Origin: Actinomycetota bacterium
GTDB lineage: Bacteria > Actinomycetota > Coriobacteriia > Anaerosomatales > Anaerosomataceae
DNA length: 42,581 bases
NCBI GenBank assembly: GCA_004348925.1
Contig: RCMX01000002.1
Span: 216,299-258,879 of the forward strand
Direction: 5' to 3'
Both the position numbers and the translations under genes were made by a program. The notes beneath the pieces were generated by a model. The model was not told where the DNA came from. It was given only the letters and a program-made list of their open reading frames with translations, and did no database searches. Positions 9,601 through 17,317 of this stretch are shown piece by piece (position 1 is the stretch's first letter; every line of letters starts with the position of its first letter).

Positions 9601-12003
9601 GATGCGCCCGTCGGCATCTACGAGGGTGAGTACCGGGTCGATGATGGCCTTAACGTCACCGTGGTGCCGGTCCACATCAACGTGGCTGCATCGGGCACGA
9701 ACTTCGAGTTCGGCGACGTGGTCGGCGCACCGGAATCGCTCATGCCGAACGGCAAGGTGTTCGGCTATCAGGACTGGAACTGGCGCGCCGAGTCTGGCGA
9801 CTGGCGCTTCTTCATGACCGATGTCGAGCAGCCGCTTCCGGATGGCGCCGTCTGGCTCGTGCATACCGACTGGCCGGATGTCGGGGCGCCTTCGTCCATG
9901 CAGGCCGACAACGATACGCTGCTCTTCGGCACGACGCCGGACGAATTCTCGGATGCTCTGCCGCAGACGTTCGGTCCGGGTACGCTCGCGTATACCGGAG
10001 GGTCGCCCAACATGAACACCGCGGGCGGCGTATGGCTTCCACAGACGAATACAGGGACGACGTCGGAATGGGTCGCAGCTCCCCTTGGCAGCGGCCTCAA
10101 TCAGATCATGATCCACAACGTCGTCTGGCCCGGCTCGGTGAGCGAACTCTCCTTCACCGGTGAGGCCGGGATGGCAACGGTCGCTCCTTCACGTCTCGAC
10201 CTGGTCGACTCTGCCGATTACGGCTCCGCCACGATCGACTTCGCGACCACGCTCGCGCTGAGCGGCGCGTCCGCGGAGGCGTATGGACTCTCCAAGACGT
10301 TCGAGGGCACGTACTCGGTAGGGCAGAACTCGGTGTGGGTGCACGACGTCACAGTTGCGCATGCCGCTTATCTCGAGGCGACGACGTCGGGGACGGACTC
10401 GGACGTCGACCTGTACGTGTTCGACGGCAACGACAATCTGATCGGCGCTTCGGAGTCGAGCTCCGGCGATGAGTACGTTCGCATCGACCTGCCTGCTGAC
10501 GACACGTACAGCATCCAGGTCTTCGGCTACAGCGTCGTGGGCGGCACGGACGACTTCGACGTCAGGATCGCCTCGCCGATGGGCAACGACCTGAGTCTGT
10601 CCGGGATTCCCGAAGGTCCGATCTCCGCTGATAGCACGTTCACGCTTGACGTGGACTGGACGAAGGTTCGCTCGGGCGGGCTGACCGACCGCGAGGGAAC
10701 GTTCGAGGGACTGGTGGTCCTCGGTCCTACTGAGGCGCCATCAGCGATCCAGGTGCCGGTGTCGCTGCGCTATCCGTTCGAGGTCGAGTACGCCACGCCG
10801 ACGGGTGCGGACACCGTTGACACGCCGAACCCCCCGATCGTCATCAGGTTCTCGAAGCGCGTCGATCCGGGTACGCTCACCGACGCGACCGTGTACGTCA
10901 CGGACGGGTCGGACGTGATCGGCACGCAGCGCGTCTACACCGACTCGACGGCGACGCTGGAGCTCACGCTTGAGGAGCCGCTGGCATCGAGCACCGAGTA
11001 CTCGGTCATGATCGACGGCGTTGGCTCGGTCGATGGCGATACGCTCACCACCACGTGGACGTTCTCCACGATGGATTCGGTGAAGCGACTCGCCGGCACA
11101 GACCGGTACAAGACGGCCGTCGCGGTGAGTTCCGAGAACTGGGACGCCTCGGAGGTGGTCGTGCTTGCTACGGGCGCGCAGTTCCCCGACGCGCTTGCGG
11201 CCTCAGGTCTGGCCGGAAGCTACGATGCTCCGTTGTTGCTCACGCGCCCCGACTCGCTCCTCACATCCGTCAGAGATGAGATCGTCAGGCTCGGAGCGTC
11301 CAACGTCATCATCATCGGCGGCACGGCCGCGGTCTCCGCACACGTCGCGACCGCCGTCGATGCCATACCGGGCGTGACGATCTCGAGGATCGCGGGTGTC
11401 GATCGCTACGACACCGCCGCACGTGTCGCGGCGCAGGTGCAGGCACGTGAAGGCGATCCGGCAGCAGTATATGTGGCTCGAGGCGACGACTTCGCTGACG
11501 CGCTCGCGTGCTCGCCGTACGCCTTCTCGCACCGGATGCCCGTACTACTTACCCGACCCGGTTCACTTCCCGGCTACACGAAGTCGGCTATACAGACCCT
11601 GGGCACCTCCAGTGTCCTTCTCGCCGGGGGGAGTCCGGCCGTCTCACCCTCGGTCGCTTCAGCTATCGATGCGCTGCCGGGCGTGAGCGTGACGCGCCTC
11701 GCGGGCGGCAATCGCTATGCGACCGCCGGTGTCATCGCCGAGGACGCCGTCGCCAGGGGATGGGCGTCATGGACAAACGTCGGCATCGCGACCGGGTTGG
11801 ACTTCCCCGATTCGCTCGTGGGAGGAGCGGCCACGGGGCGTCGCGGAGGCGTGCTGCTCATGACCGACCCCAGGAATCTGAGCGGCGCCACCCGTGCGGA
11901 GATCCTGCTGCACGGAAGCGCGATCGTAAGGATCGACATCTTCGGCGGAACGTCTGTCGTGTCGTCCGGTGTAGCAGCGGAACTCGGGTCGCTGCTTTGG
12001 TAG
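6664..12003 (+). CDS. secreted subtilisin-like (S8) serine protease with PPC, Ig-like and CWB2 cell-wall-binding repeats
   Basis: The 1779-residue exported protease starts with a signal peptide (basic RPHPSRRWW, then a hydrophobic run to about residue 35). The S8 domain carries Asp232 (AVADDSVD), His444 (NHGTLCA) and Ser666 (GGTSRSCP), plus an oxyanion Asn in STGNGAPG; a long insertion separates Asp from His. Downstream come beta-rich segments, a PPC domain (DSDVDLYVFD to YSIQVFGYS, about residues 1215-1310) and an Ig-like Big_5 domain (IVIRFSKRVDPGTL). Three CWB2 repeats run from about residue 1473 (VKRLAGTDRYKTA) to the end and should bind a secondary cell-wall polymer. GGGGGAAGG precedes the ATG. 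The triad is complete, so an active wall-anchored protease is expected; substrate unknown. Confidence 0.93.
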   Translation: MLSRPHPSRRWWSLVLCIALVASMSGFTSAAGAPPTTAVVPKAARTSVTSGSTDIRSAKMDSRLSDIASAAKDAASKAKYVDVAVLVAKGGNAPKGLEQGVKIKLRADTANDLWAGRAKAGNLVKMASEKQVTQVFENGHREAPPVPDEQTVPASARRTAALEAKQRLDEARTTGALDAFAAQFDGSTGVKVPGLDDGAATGWWDVGASGHNSAGAWAQGYDGTGVRVAVADDSVDFAHPDLMGTQAVVSDPSSPYYGWPEALDPFSTLLYAYDALYGTTYVEDGQSWFTDSSATVTEGSPVFGGSSDWALTGTSVSGTYHMGYLWDENLDAWWWGYPAVLVVDETTAGVYDTVYVDLDMDHDFTNDKPCTKADPISYLDFWDSEAGVIGQDGYADLSGGMVYWIADGTNQPPGYDFMIGAPAGAPESGCLVAFMGALDFDSNHGTLCASNVVGQGVIDGPSDAIVDGGSYPPFKTPVGSGAGIVQGAARDADLVAMSDIYWNHFTSTLVAYDYAAFGLDETPGTTDDIQCVSNSYGESDEDADEWDYRSRYITYLNTEVNPEVTYLFSTGNGAPGYGTSAPPTPATGIGIGASTQMGACGGWDSILDADQVNVGDVIPWSNRGPSAAGHLGPAVVADGAYSSGALALNQGAGDGWRSWEVWGGTSRSCPVATGNLALVFEAYRDSNGSWPTWDAARDVLMNGATDLNYDTLTQGSGMIDAARSVSLAAGNGGLAVSPAVWYPGDYRGDRMVSYVNLMQPGETFDDHITVTNTGSVSANVTVSDSWLQLDSVETTTITLTGASESAYDFNRPDVLRDITALVNAADADLMVIKADEAYAQFAPTRSFSTHSSTHNVPRLLVYNWKDQNGDGRLWTDSNTNGFVNAGEIQTGEYMRFTYANNFADSQQVRVQRPQDRSLDGVFLGLQHSSRATASPTVDVQISIEFWSRSDQPWLSAGATDFALGAGASQDVPVTVEVPGDAPVGIYEGEYRVDDGLNVTVVPVHINVAASGTNFEFGDVVGAPESLMPNGKVFGYQDWNWRAESGDWRFFMTDVEQPLPDGAVWLVHTDWPDVGAPSSMQADNDTLLFGTTPDEFSDALPQTFGPGTLAYTGGSPNMNTAGGVWLPQTNTGTTSEWVAAPLGSGLNQIMIHNVVWPGSVSELSFTGEAGMATVAPSRLDLVDSADYGSATIDFATTLALSGASAEAYGLSKTFEGTYSVGQNSVWVHDVTVAHAAYLEATTSGTDSDVDLYVFDGNDNLIGASESSSGDEYVRIDLPADDTYSIQVFGYSVVGGTDDFDVRIASPMGNDLSLSGIPEGPISADSTFTLDVDWTKVRSGGLTDREGTFEGLVVLGPTEAPSAIQVPVSLRYPFEVEYATPTGADTVDTPNPPIVIRFSKRVDPGTLTDATVYVTDGSDVIGTQRVYTDSTATLELTLEEPLASSTEYSVMIDGVGSVDGDTLTTTWTFSTMDSVKRLAGTDRYKTAVAVSSENWDASEVVVLATGAQFPDALAASGLAGSYDAPLLLTRPDSLLTSVRDEIVRLGASNVIIIGGTAAVSAHVATAVDAIPGVTISRIAGVDRYDTAARVAAQVQAREGDPAAVYVARGDDFADALACSPYAFSHRMPVLLTRPGSLPGYTKSAIQTLGTSSVLLAGGSPAVSPSVASAIDALPGVSVTRLAGGNRYATAGVIAEDAVARGWASWTNVGIATGLDFPDSLVGGAATGRRGGVLLMTDPRNLSGATRAEILLHGSAIVRIDIFGGTSVVSSGVAAELGSLLW

Positions 12004-12080
12004 CATGCGCATCGAACGCAGGTGCGGGATGGATACCCGACGGTGCGAACAGGAGCACATCAGACGATAAAGGAGCGCGC

Positions 12081-12188
12081 ATGTTCACCGCAGAGACGCT
12101 ACCGGGGGTACTGCTCGGATTGCTGATCATCGCAGGCGGGACATTCCTCGGCGTGCGCGCATCACGGCGCAAACAAGACGAGGAGTGA
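12081..12188 (+). CDS. 35-residue single-pass membrane miniprotein
   Basis: AAAGGAG (12069-12075) lies five bases before an ATG that opens a 35-codon frame. The product is a short acidic start (MFTAETLPG), one hydrophobic helix (VLLGLLIIAGGTFLG) and a basic then acidic tail (RASRRKQDEE). This is the profile of a small membrane protein with the tail inside. It starts 77 bases after the protease stop and ends just before a strong terminator, so it is probably co-transcribed with the protease. It could be a regulator or a partner of that exporter load. No family is recognised. Confidence 0.6.
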   Translation: MFTAETLPGVLLGLLIIAGGTFLGVRASRRKQDEE

Positions 12189-12217
12189 CGCGTCGGCCAT
12201 GCAAGCCGGACGAGCAC

Positions 12218-12252
12218 GCCGATGGGCCCCGCACGATGCGGGGCCCATCGGC
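12218..12252. terminator. bidirectional hairpin between convergent genes
   Basis: A perfect 16-bp inverted repeat, 12218-12233 with 12237-12252, has a CGA loop and an almost entirely G/C stem centred on GGGCCCC. It lies between the miniprotein (plus) and superoxide reductase (minus) stops. No T-tract follows on either strand, so it is a GC-type terminator serving both directions. Confidence 0.75.
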
Positions 12253-12269
12253 ACTCCGGGGCTGAAGAG

Positions 12270-12617
12270 CTAGAGCGTCAGCTCGGCTGCCCACAGACCG
12301 TGGAGGTTGCAGTGCTCGACCGCGCGCACGACCGTCCCCGGCTCAAGGTCGACTGCAACGGACACTGTGGGTGCGGTAACGACAGGGGAGAGGTCGAACC
12401 GCGCGATCGACGCCTCACCGGCGAACAGCTCGATCCAACCGATGAAATGGTCAGGCTGATTGGGGTGCGGAACGCCCCAACCGACCGTTACCGACACGAT
12501 CCCGACGCCATCCACTGTTGCGGCCTCGATGTGTGGCGTGTGCTTCTTCTCGAAATCGCTTGCGACAGACAGGTCCGCGACCATGTTGACCGGGCCGAGA
12601 ATCGGGGCTTCTGGCAT
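12270..12617 (-). CDS. superoxide reductase, one-iron (neelaredoxin) type
   Basis: The protein reduces superoxide to peroxide without releasing oxygen, a typical defence of anaerobes. The 115-residue product is a bare SORL domain with no N-terminal desulforedoxin centre. All five ligands of the Fe(His)4Cys site are visible: His26 in EKKHTP, His51 in VPHPN, His57 in DHFIGWIEL, and Cys103 and His106 in EHCNLHGLW. The ATG (12617-12615) follows a GAGGAGG ribosome-binding site on the minus strand. It is transcribed divergently from the isochorismatase-like gene. An electron donor (rubredoxin) is not encoded nearby. Confidence 0.92.
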   Translation of the reverse strand: MPEAPILGPVNMVADLSVASDFEKKHTPHIEAATVDGVGIVSVTVGWGVPHPNQPDHFIGWIELFAGEASIARFDLSPVVTAPTVSVAVDLEPGTVVRAVEHCNLHGLWAAELTL

Positions 12618-12709
12618 GGTTGTCCTCCTCGGATGGATGAAGTGGTGTGACGCCGGAGCGCGCACGATGTTACATACCCGAATACATCCACGGGCGACCC
12701 CTGCGAGGG

Positions 12710-12715
12710 TACAAT
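12710..12715 (+). promoter_or_regulatory. -10 box for the isochorismatase-like gene
   Basis: TACAAT preceded by GGG, 28 bases before the ATG. No convincing -35 box is visible. The intergenic region (12618-12743) also has to hold the minus-strand promoter of the superoxide reductase. Confidence 0.4.
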
Positions 12716-12743
12716 CGATGGCGACGCCTGTTGAGGAGGTACC

Positions 12744-13322
12744 ATGTCGTCTCTGAGCCCGTGGCTCGCCGCTCGCGTGGACGCCGTGCTCGTGATCGTC
12801 GACGTGCAAGAACGACTGGCGGCGGCTATGCCGGAGCGTGCCGACGTCGTTGCGAGGATCATCGCTCTCGCTAGAGCCGCGAAGGTGCTTGGAATGCCGA
12901 TTCTCGTGACCCGGCAGAATCCTGCCGGGTTGGGTGATACCATCCCCGAGGTGGCGGCCGCTGTGGGTGAGCATGTGCCGATCGACAAGATGGCGTTCTG
13001 CTGCCGGGAGGATGCAGGCTTCTCGGACGAGCTGGCGCTTACCTGGCGCGGGCAGGTCGTGCTGGTGGGTATGGAAGCGCACATCTGCATCACGCAGACG
13101 GCACTCGCGCTTGTTGAGGACGGCTATCGCGTGCATGTCGTGGCAGATGCCACATGTTCGCGCCGAAGCAATGATGCGCAGGTCGCCTACGAGCGCTTGC
13201 GGCAGGCCGGAGTGGCCGTCACGACCACCGAGGCGTTCCTGTACGAGGCGGTGGGTGTCGCCGGTACGGACGAATTCCGGGCAGTCCTCGATCTGGTGAA
13301 GGCGCTCGACGTCGTCTCCTAG
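12744..13322 (+). CDS. isochorismatase-like cysteine hydrolase
   Basis: The 192-residue protein has the isochorismatase fold: Asp20 in VIVDVQ, Lys82 in IDKMAF, the cis-peptide region LVGMEAH and the nucleophile Cys115 in ICITQTA, which together make the Asp-Lys-Cys triad. Members hydrolyse isochorismate, nicotinamide, ureidoacrylate or other amides, and the sequence does not decide between them. It is closest in look to the small YcaC-type hydrolases. A GAGGAGGT ribosome-binding site ends four bases before the ATG. The divergent superoxide reductase is the only contextual clue and may be coincidental. Confidence 0.85.
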   Translation: MSSLSPWLAARVDAVLVIVDVQERLAAAMPERADVVARIIALARAAKVLGMPILVTRQNPAGLGDTIPEVAAAVGEHVPIDKMAFCCREDAGFSDELALTWRGQVVLVGMEAHICITQTALALVEDGYRVHVVADATCSRRSNDAQVAYERLRQAGVAVTTTEAFLYEAVGVAGTDEFRAVLDLVKALDVVS

Positions 13323-13383
13323 GATGTTCCGGGGCTGAGGCTTCCGCGCGCAATCAGGCGCGTGTTTCCGAATGGAGTGAATC

Positions 13384-15078
13384 GTGCTCTCAGACATCGA
13401 AATCGCACAGCGGGCAACCCCGCGCCCGATAGCCGACGTGGCTGCCGAGATCGGCCTTGATCCCTCCGAAGTCGAGCTGTTCGGTTCGACCAAGGCGAAG
13501 GTCGCGCTTTCGGCCATAACCGCTCGCTCTGAACGTCCGGCGGGCCGCTACGTGGTCGTCTCGGCGATAACACCGACGCCGCTCGGCGAGGGCAAGACGC
13601 TCACGACCGTGGGGCTCGGCCAGGCGTTCCGCACGCTCGGCCGCACCGCGATCACGACAATCCGGCAGCCGTCGCTCGGGCCGGTGTTCGGCATCAAGGG
13701 CGGCGCTGCTGGTGGGGGCTACTCGCAGGTGCTGCCGATGGAGGATTTCAACCTGCACCTTACGGGCGACGCGCATGCGATCGCGGCCGCACACAACCTG
13801 TGTGCGGCGTTTCTGGACAACCACCTGCATCACGGGAACACGCTTGGGATCGAGCCGCACTCTGTCACCTGGCGTCGCGTGGTCGACGTCTCCGACCGTG
13901 CCCTTCGCGGCATTGTCGTGGGACTCGGCGGTCGCATGAACGGCGTGCCACGAGAGAGCGGGTTCGATATCGTCGCGGCAAGTGAGCTGATGGCGATCCT
14001 CGCCCTTGCCGAGGACCTCCATGACCTGCGGGCACGCATCGGGCGCATCGTCGTTGCGACCACACGCGACGGTCGTCCCGTTACCACCGAGGATCTTCAG
14101 GTCGCGGGTGCCATGACGGTGCTCATGCGTGACGCCATCAAGCCGAATCTGCTGCAGAACCTCGAAGGCGGCCCCGTGCTGGTCCATGCCGGGCCGTTCG
14201 CCAACATCGCGCATGGCAACAGCTCGATCATCGCGGACCGCCTCGGCCTGAAGCTCGCCGACTACGTGATCACCGAGAGCGGTTTCGGCGCGGACATGGG
14301 TTTCGAGAAGTTCGCGAACGTCAAGTGCCGGACGTCGGGCCTCGAGCCGGACTGTGCCGTGCTGGTGTGCACGGTGCGGGCGCTCAAGATGCATTCGGGC
14401 AAGTTCACCATCAAGCCCGGTCGTCCGCTTGATCCCGCGCTCGGCGAGGAAGACATGGAGGCGCTGCGGCAGGGGTCGTGCAACCTCGTCAAGCAGATAG
14501 CTAACGTGCAGTCGTTCGGGGTCCCCGTCGTTGTCGCCATCAACCACTTCCCGACAGACACCGAGGCAGAGCACGAGGTCATCCGGGAGGTCGCGCTGGG
14601 CGCAGGCGCGTGCGCCGCCGTCAGCCACACGCTTCACAGCGACGGAGGCGCCGGCGGCACGGAGCTCGCCTCGGCGATCGAGGCGGCCTGTGAGCGCGAG
14701 CACGACTTCACGTTCACCTACGACGCCGCCGCGCCCATCGCCGAGAAGATCAGCGCCATCGCGACGAAGGTCTACGGTGCAGATGGTGTGGACTTCTCGC
14801 CGATCTCCGAGCGCGCGATGCAGGTCTTCACCGGCATGGGGTTCGACCGGTTGCCGGTGTGCATGGCGAAGACGCCGCTGTCGCTTTCGCACGATCCAGC
14901 GTTGACGGGTTGCCCGAGCGGATGGCGGCTCCCGGTTCGCGACATACGCCTCGCCGCCGGTGCCGGGTTCCTGTACGCTTTGTGCGGCGACATCGTCACC
15001 ATGCCCGGTCTGCCAAGCAGGCCTGCGGGTGAGAAGATCGACATCGATTCCGACGGCAACGTAGTGGGGTTGTTCTGA
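13384..15078 (+). CDS. fhs: formate-tetrahydrofolate ligase
   Basis: This enzyme makes 10-formyl-THF from formate, THF and ATP, the entry to the methyl branch of the Wood-Ljungdahl pathway and to purine and formyl-Met synthesis. The 564-residue length is standard. Diagnostic stretches are [15 protein letters not shown] (ATP-binding loop), [20 protein letters not shown], and the internal [20 protein letters not shown]. The start is GTG, preceded by GGAG at 13374-13377. folD follows after one base, so formate activation and the next two folate steps are encoded together. Fhs is frequent in anaerobes and acetogens, but other acetyl-CoA pathway genes are not in this window. Confidence 0.97.
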   Translation: MLSDIEIAQRATPRPIADVAAEIGLDPSEVELFGSTKAKVALSAITARSERPAGRYVVVSAITPTPLGEGKTLTTVGLGQAFRTLGRTAITTIRQPSLGPVFGIKGGAAGGGYSQVLPMEDFNLHLTGDAHAIAAAHNLCAAFLDNHLHHGNTLGIEPHSVTWRRVVDVSDRALRGIVVGLGGRMNGVPRESGFDIVAASELMAILALAEDLHDLRARIGRIVVATTRDGRPVTTEDLQVAGAMTVLMRDAIKPNLLQNLEGGPVLVHAGPFANIAHGNSSIIADRLGLKLADYVITESGFGADMGFEKFANVKCRTSGLEPDCAVLVCTVRALKMHSGKFTIKPGRPLDPALGEEDMEALRQGSCNLVKQIANVQSFGVPVVVAINHFPTDTEAEHEVIREVALGAGACAAVSHTLHSDGGAGGTELASAIEAACEREHDFTFTYDAAAPIAEKISAIATKVYGADGVDFSPISERAMQVFTGMGFDRLPVCMAKTPLSLSHDPALTGCPSGWRLPVRDIRLAAGAGFLYALCGDIVTMPGLPSRPAGEKIDIDSDGNVVGLF

Positions 15079-15079
15079 C

Positions 15080-15928
15080 ATGGCTGAAATCATCATTGAC
15101 GGAAAAGCGGTAGCGGCGCGCGTTCGCGGCGAGGTCGCACGCGAAGTCGCCGTCCTGCGCGAGCGCGGCGTCGAGCCGGGGCTGGCGGTCGTCCTCGTCG
15201 GCAGCGACCCGGCATCGCAGTCGTATGTCGGCATGAAGGAGCGCGACTGCGCCGAGGTCGGCATCCGCTCGTTCGACACCCGCCTGTCCGAGGAGACCAC
15301 GCAGGAGGCGCTCGAGGCGATCATCGACGGCTTCAATGCGGATTCCGCAGTGCACGGCATACTGCTGCAGTTGCCGCTTCCCGGTCATCTGGATGCGGAG
15401 GCGGCGATCGCTCGCATCGCTCCCGAGAAGGACGTGGACGGTTTCACGCCAATCAGCATCGGGCGCCTCGTCAGGGGTCTACCCTCGGCTCACGCGTGCA
15501 CGCCCGAGGGCGTCATGGAGCTGCTGCGCGCATACGACATCGACCTCACGGGCAAGCGCGCGGTCGTTATCGGTCGATCGGTGCTCGTCGGCAAGCCGAT
15601 GGCGTTGCTGCTCATGGAGGCTAACGCCACCGTCACCGTGTGTCATTCGCGGACCAGGGATCTGCCGGGGGTCTGCCGTGAGGCCGACGTCCTGGTGGCT
15701 GCCATCGGTCGACCCGGGATGATCGACGCGTCATACGTGAAGCCTGGCGCGGTCGTCATCGACGTGGGAATCAACCGCGTCGGCGACAGGCTCGTAGGCG
15801 ACGTCGACTACGCCCGGGTCGAGCCGATCGCCTCGGCGATCACACCGGTGCCCGGAGGCGTGGGACCGATGACTCGTGCGATTCTGTTGAAGAACACCCT
15901 TGCTGCGGCAGAAAGAGCGGGCCGGTAG
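15080..15928 (+). CDS. folD: bifunctional methylene-THF dehydrogenase / methenyl-THF cyclohydrolase
   Basis: FolD interconverts 5,10-methylene-, methenyl- and 10-formyl-THF using NAD(P). The 282-residue product shows the active-site [10 protein letters not shown] (Tyr and Lys), the substrate loop DVDGFTP, the nucleotide-binding [14 protein letters not shown] and the C-terminal [10 protein letters not shown]. The ATG lies one base after the fhs stop, so the pair is an operon. No unusual feature is seen. Confidence 0.97.
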   Translation: MAEIIIDGKAVAARVRGEVAREVAVLRERGVEPGLAVVLVGSDPASQSYVGMKERDCAEVGIRSFDTRLSEETTQEALEAIIDGFNADSAVHGILLQLPLPGHLDAEAAIARIAPEKDVDGFTPISIGRLVRGLPSAHACTPEGVMELLRAYDIDLTGKRAVVIGRSVLVGKPMALLLMEANATVTVCHSRTRDLPGVCREADVLVAAIGRPGMIDASYVKPGAVVIDVGINRVGDRLVGDVDYARVEPIASAITPVPGGVGPMTRAILLKNTLAAAERAGR

Positions 15929-15930
15929 GC

Positions 15931-15952
15931 TACAATACCGCCGAGACGTCTC
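15931..15952 (+). promoter_or_regulatory. -10 box and palindrome upstream of the exported protein gene
   Basis: TACAAT (15931-15936) lies in the short gap after folD. The perfect 10-bp palindrome GAGACGTCTC (15943-15952) sits where transcription should start, so it could be an operator. No -35 box is evident. Confidence 0.4.
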
Positions 15953-15974
15953 CGAGTCCCGGTAGGTGAAGTGA

Positions 15975-16811
15975 ATGTCCCGGTCCCGCACGCGCGCCAC
16001 CGCGATCGTTCTGGCAGCGGTCGTCATGCTTCTGTGTGTTCCATCGCTCGCCTTCGCAGGCGTGAGCGAGTATCAGGTGCAATTCGCACCCGTCGGGCTT
16101 TCGACGCGCATGGATCTCATCGTGAACGTCATCCTGTCGCCTGACACGCCACTGCCTGCCACGGTGCGCGTTCCTTTGCCGGCGGGCGCTACGATCCTGT
16201 GGTCGGGCGAGATCCTCGGCGGCGATCCAGCCGACGATCCCAGCCGTGAGGCGACCCTCACCGCGGTCGGCGGAGCGCAGTACGCCGAGTTCACGCTCGA
16301 GAAGGTGCGTGTCGCGCAGGTCGAGGCGGAGCTTGGCCCGGCCGCTGTTACCGGCACCAAAGTCGAAGGCGCGCTTGACTGGATCAATGTGACCGAGGCG
16401 GGAACGTACACCTTCTCGGTCAGAATCGAGCCGAACGTCCGTGATCTTGAGATAACGCCCGCTGCAGAGGGAGCGCCTCAGACGAACGCGGATGGGGAGA
16501 CCCTCTACACGTTGACGCCGGTGCGTCTGGAGAAAGACGGCACGTTCTCAATCGACGTCAGCTACCGCCGCGGCGCTGGCGCGACCGGCAGTGTCTCGCC
16601 GCTGCTGTACGTCGCGCTCGGACTGCTCGCGGTCACCCTCGTGGCGCTCGTGGTCGTCCTGCTGAAGCAGCGCCAGGCTCCCGCGGCGGCGGTCACCACG
16701 ACCCGGCGCGCGGACCGGACCGCCGGAGTCGCCTCTGAAGGCGGGGCACCGGGGTCGGTCTCCACAGATGCGCTGGAGCCCGAGGATGACGACGCGTTCA
16801 CGTGGGAGTAG
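15975..16811 (+). CDS. exported, C-terminally membrane-anchored protein of unknown function
   Basis: The 278-residue protein has a clear signal peptide (basic start, hydrophobic core, cleavage likely after SLAFA near residue 26). An extracytoplasmic beta-rich domain of about 190 residues follows, with repeated PLPAGATI, FTLEKVRVAQ and GTYTFSVRI strands. A single membrane helix (about 213-232, LLYVALGLLAVTLVALVVVLL) leads to a cytoplasmic tail ending in the acidic EPEDDDAFTWE. The domain resembles conserved anchored proteins with Ig-like or carboxypeptidase-regulatory-like folds, but I do not recognise the family. A ribosome-binding site (AGGTGA, 15965-15970) precedes the ATG. It is likely monocistronic. 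Confidence 0.8.
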   Translation: MSRSRTRATAIVLAAVVMLLCVPSLAFAGVSEYQVQFAPVGLSTRMDLIVNVILSPDTPLPATVRVPLPAGATILWSGEILGGDPADDPSREATLTAVGGAQYAEFTLEKVRVAQVEAELGPAAVTGTKVEGALDWINVTEAGTYTFSVRIEPNVRDLEITPAAEGAPQTNADGETLYTLTPVRLEKDGTFSIDVSYRRGAGATGSVSPLLYVALGLLAVTLVALVVVLLKQRQAPAAAVTTTRRADRTAGVASEGGAPGSVSTDALEPEDDDAFTWE

Positions 16812-16829
16812 CCCCGGAATTCGTCATGC

Positions 16830-16856
16830 TTGCACGTTCTGACAGTGTGCTACCAT
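16830..16856 (+). promoter_or_regulatory. extended -10 promoter of the cold-shock gene
   Basis: TGCTACCAT (16848-16856) is an extended -10 element; TTGCAC (16830-16835) is a -35 candidate with a short 15-base spacer. Transcription from about 16863 leaves a leader of roughly 165 bases before the cold-shock gene. Confidence 0.5.
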
Positions 16857-16862
16857 TGTCTG

Positions 16863-17030
16863 CAGTCGGGGGCACAAGCCCCTGATAGGCGGCGAAACGG
16901 TTTGTCGGTACCACAAGCGCCATCGGTCCACCCCCGCAAGGACGTGTGGCAAGAGACGCAAGCGCACGGACAAGCACGTCGCACGAGTGTGAACCCGCGA
17001 GAGTGCGCGGGGAGGGAAGGACGGATCGGC
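16863..17030 (+). promoter_or_regulatory. long 5' leader of the cold-shock gene
   Basis: About 165 untranslated bases precede a 67-codon gene. They include a GGGGC/GCCCC hairpin with an ACAA loop near 16870-16883. Long structured leaders that refold at low temperature are typical of cold-shock mRNAs in other bacteria; that role here is inferred. It matches no riboswitch class I could recognise. Confidence 0.45.
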
Positions 17031-17234
17031 ATGGCACAGGGTACCGTCAAGTGGTTCAACCCGGACAAGGGCTACGGCTTCGTTTCTCGCGAGGATGGCG
17101 ACGATCTGTTCGTCCACTTCTCCGAGATCCAGGGCGAGGGCTTCAAGACCCTCGACGAGGGTCAGGCCGTGGAGTTCGACGTCACCACCGGGCAGAACGG
17201 CAAGCTCCAGGCGAGCAACGTTCGCAAGATCTAG
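17031..17234 (+). CDS. cold-shock protein (CSD family)
   Basis: This 67-residue OB-fold RNA chaperone binds single-stranded RNA and DNA and melts mRNA structure. It starts [19 protein letters not shown] and contains RNP-1 (KGYGFVS) and RNP-2 (DLFVHF), each with the aromatic residues that stack on bases. The ATG follows a purine-rich GGAGGGAAGG (17011-17020) at the far limit of normal spacing. A long leader precedes it and a good terminator follows, so it is a single-gene transcript. The gene could be called cspA or cspB; paralogues cannot be told apart here. Confidence 0.96.
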   Translation: MAQGTVKWFNPDKGYGFVSREDGDDLFVHFSEIQGEGFKTLDEGQAVEFDVTTGQNGKLQASNVRKI

Positions 17235-17253
17235 TTCGAATCTGAGAGTGATA

Positions 17254-17283
17254 GAAGGGCGGCCCTCGGGTCGCCCTTCTTGT
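17254..17283 (+). terminator. terminator of the cold-shock gene
   Basis: GAAGGGCG (17254-17261) pairs with CGCCCTTC (17272-17279), with additional CCC/GGG pairing inside the loop, followed by TTGT. This is the most classical terminator in the window. Confidence 0.8.
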
Positions 17284-17317
17284 ATGATGCGACCGACCCT
17301 TCGAGCTTGGAGTCGCG

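Noticed and set aside
13323-13383. Possible THF riboswitch before fhs
   Set aside because: Only a short CGCGC/GCGCG pairing is visible and the sequence does not resemble the THF aptamer.
16863-17030. Known riboswitch (c-di-GMP, ZTP, SAM, ydaO) in the csp leader
   Set aside because: None of the conserved cores of these classes could be found by reading.
17235-17317. Possible manganese (yybP-ykoY) riboswitch before the GDT1-family gene
   Set aside because: The gap is only 83 bases and is filled by the csp terminator; no conserved riboswitch core is present.
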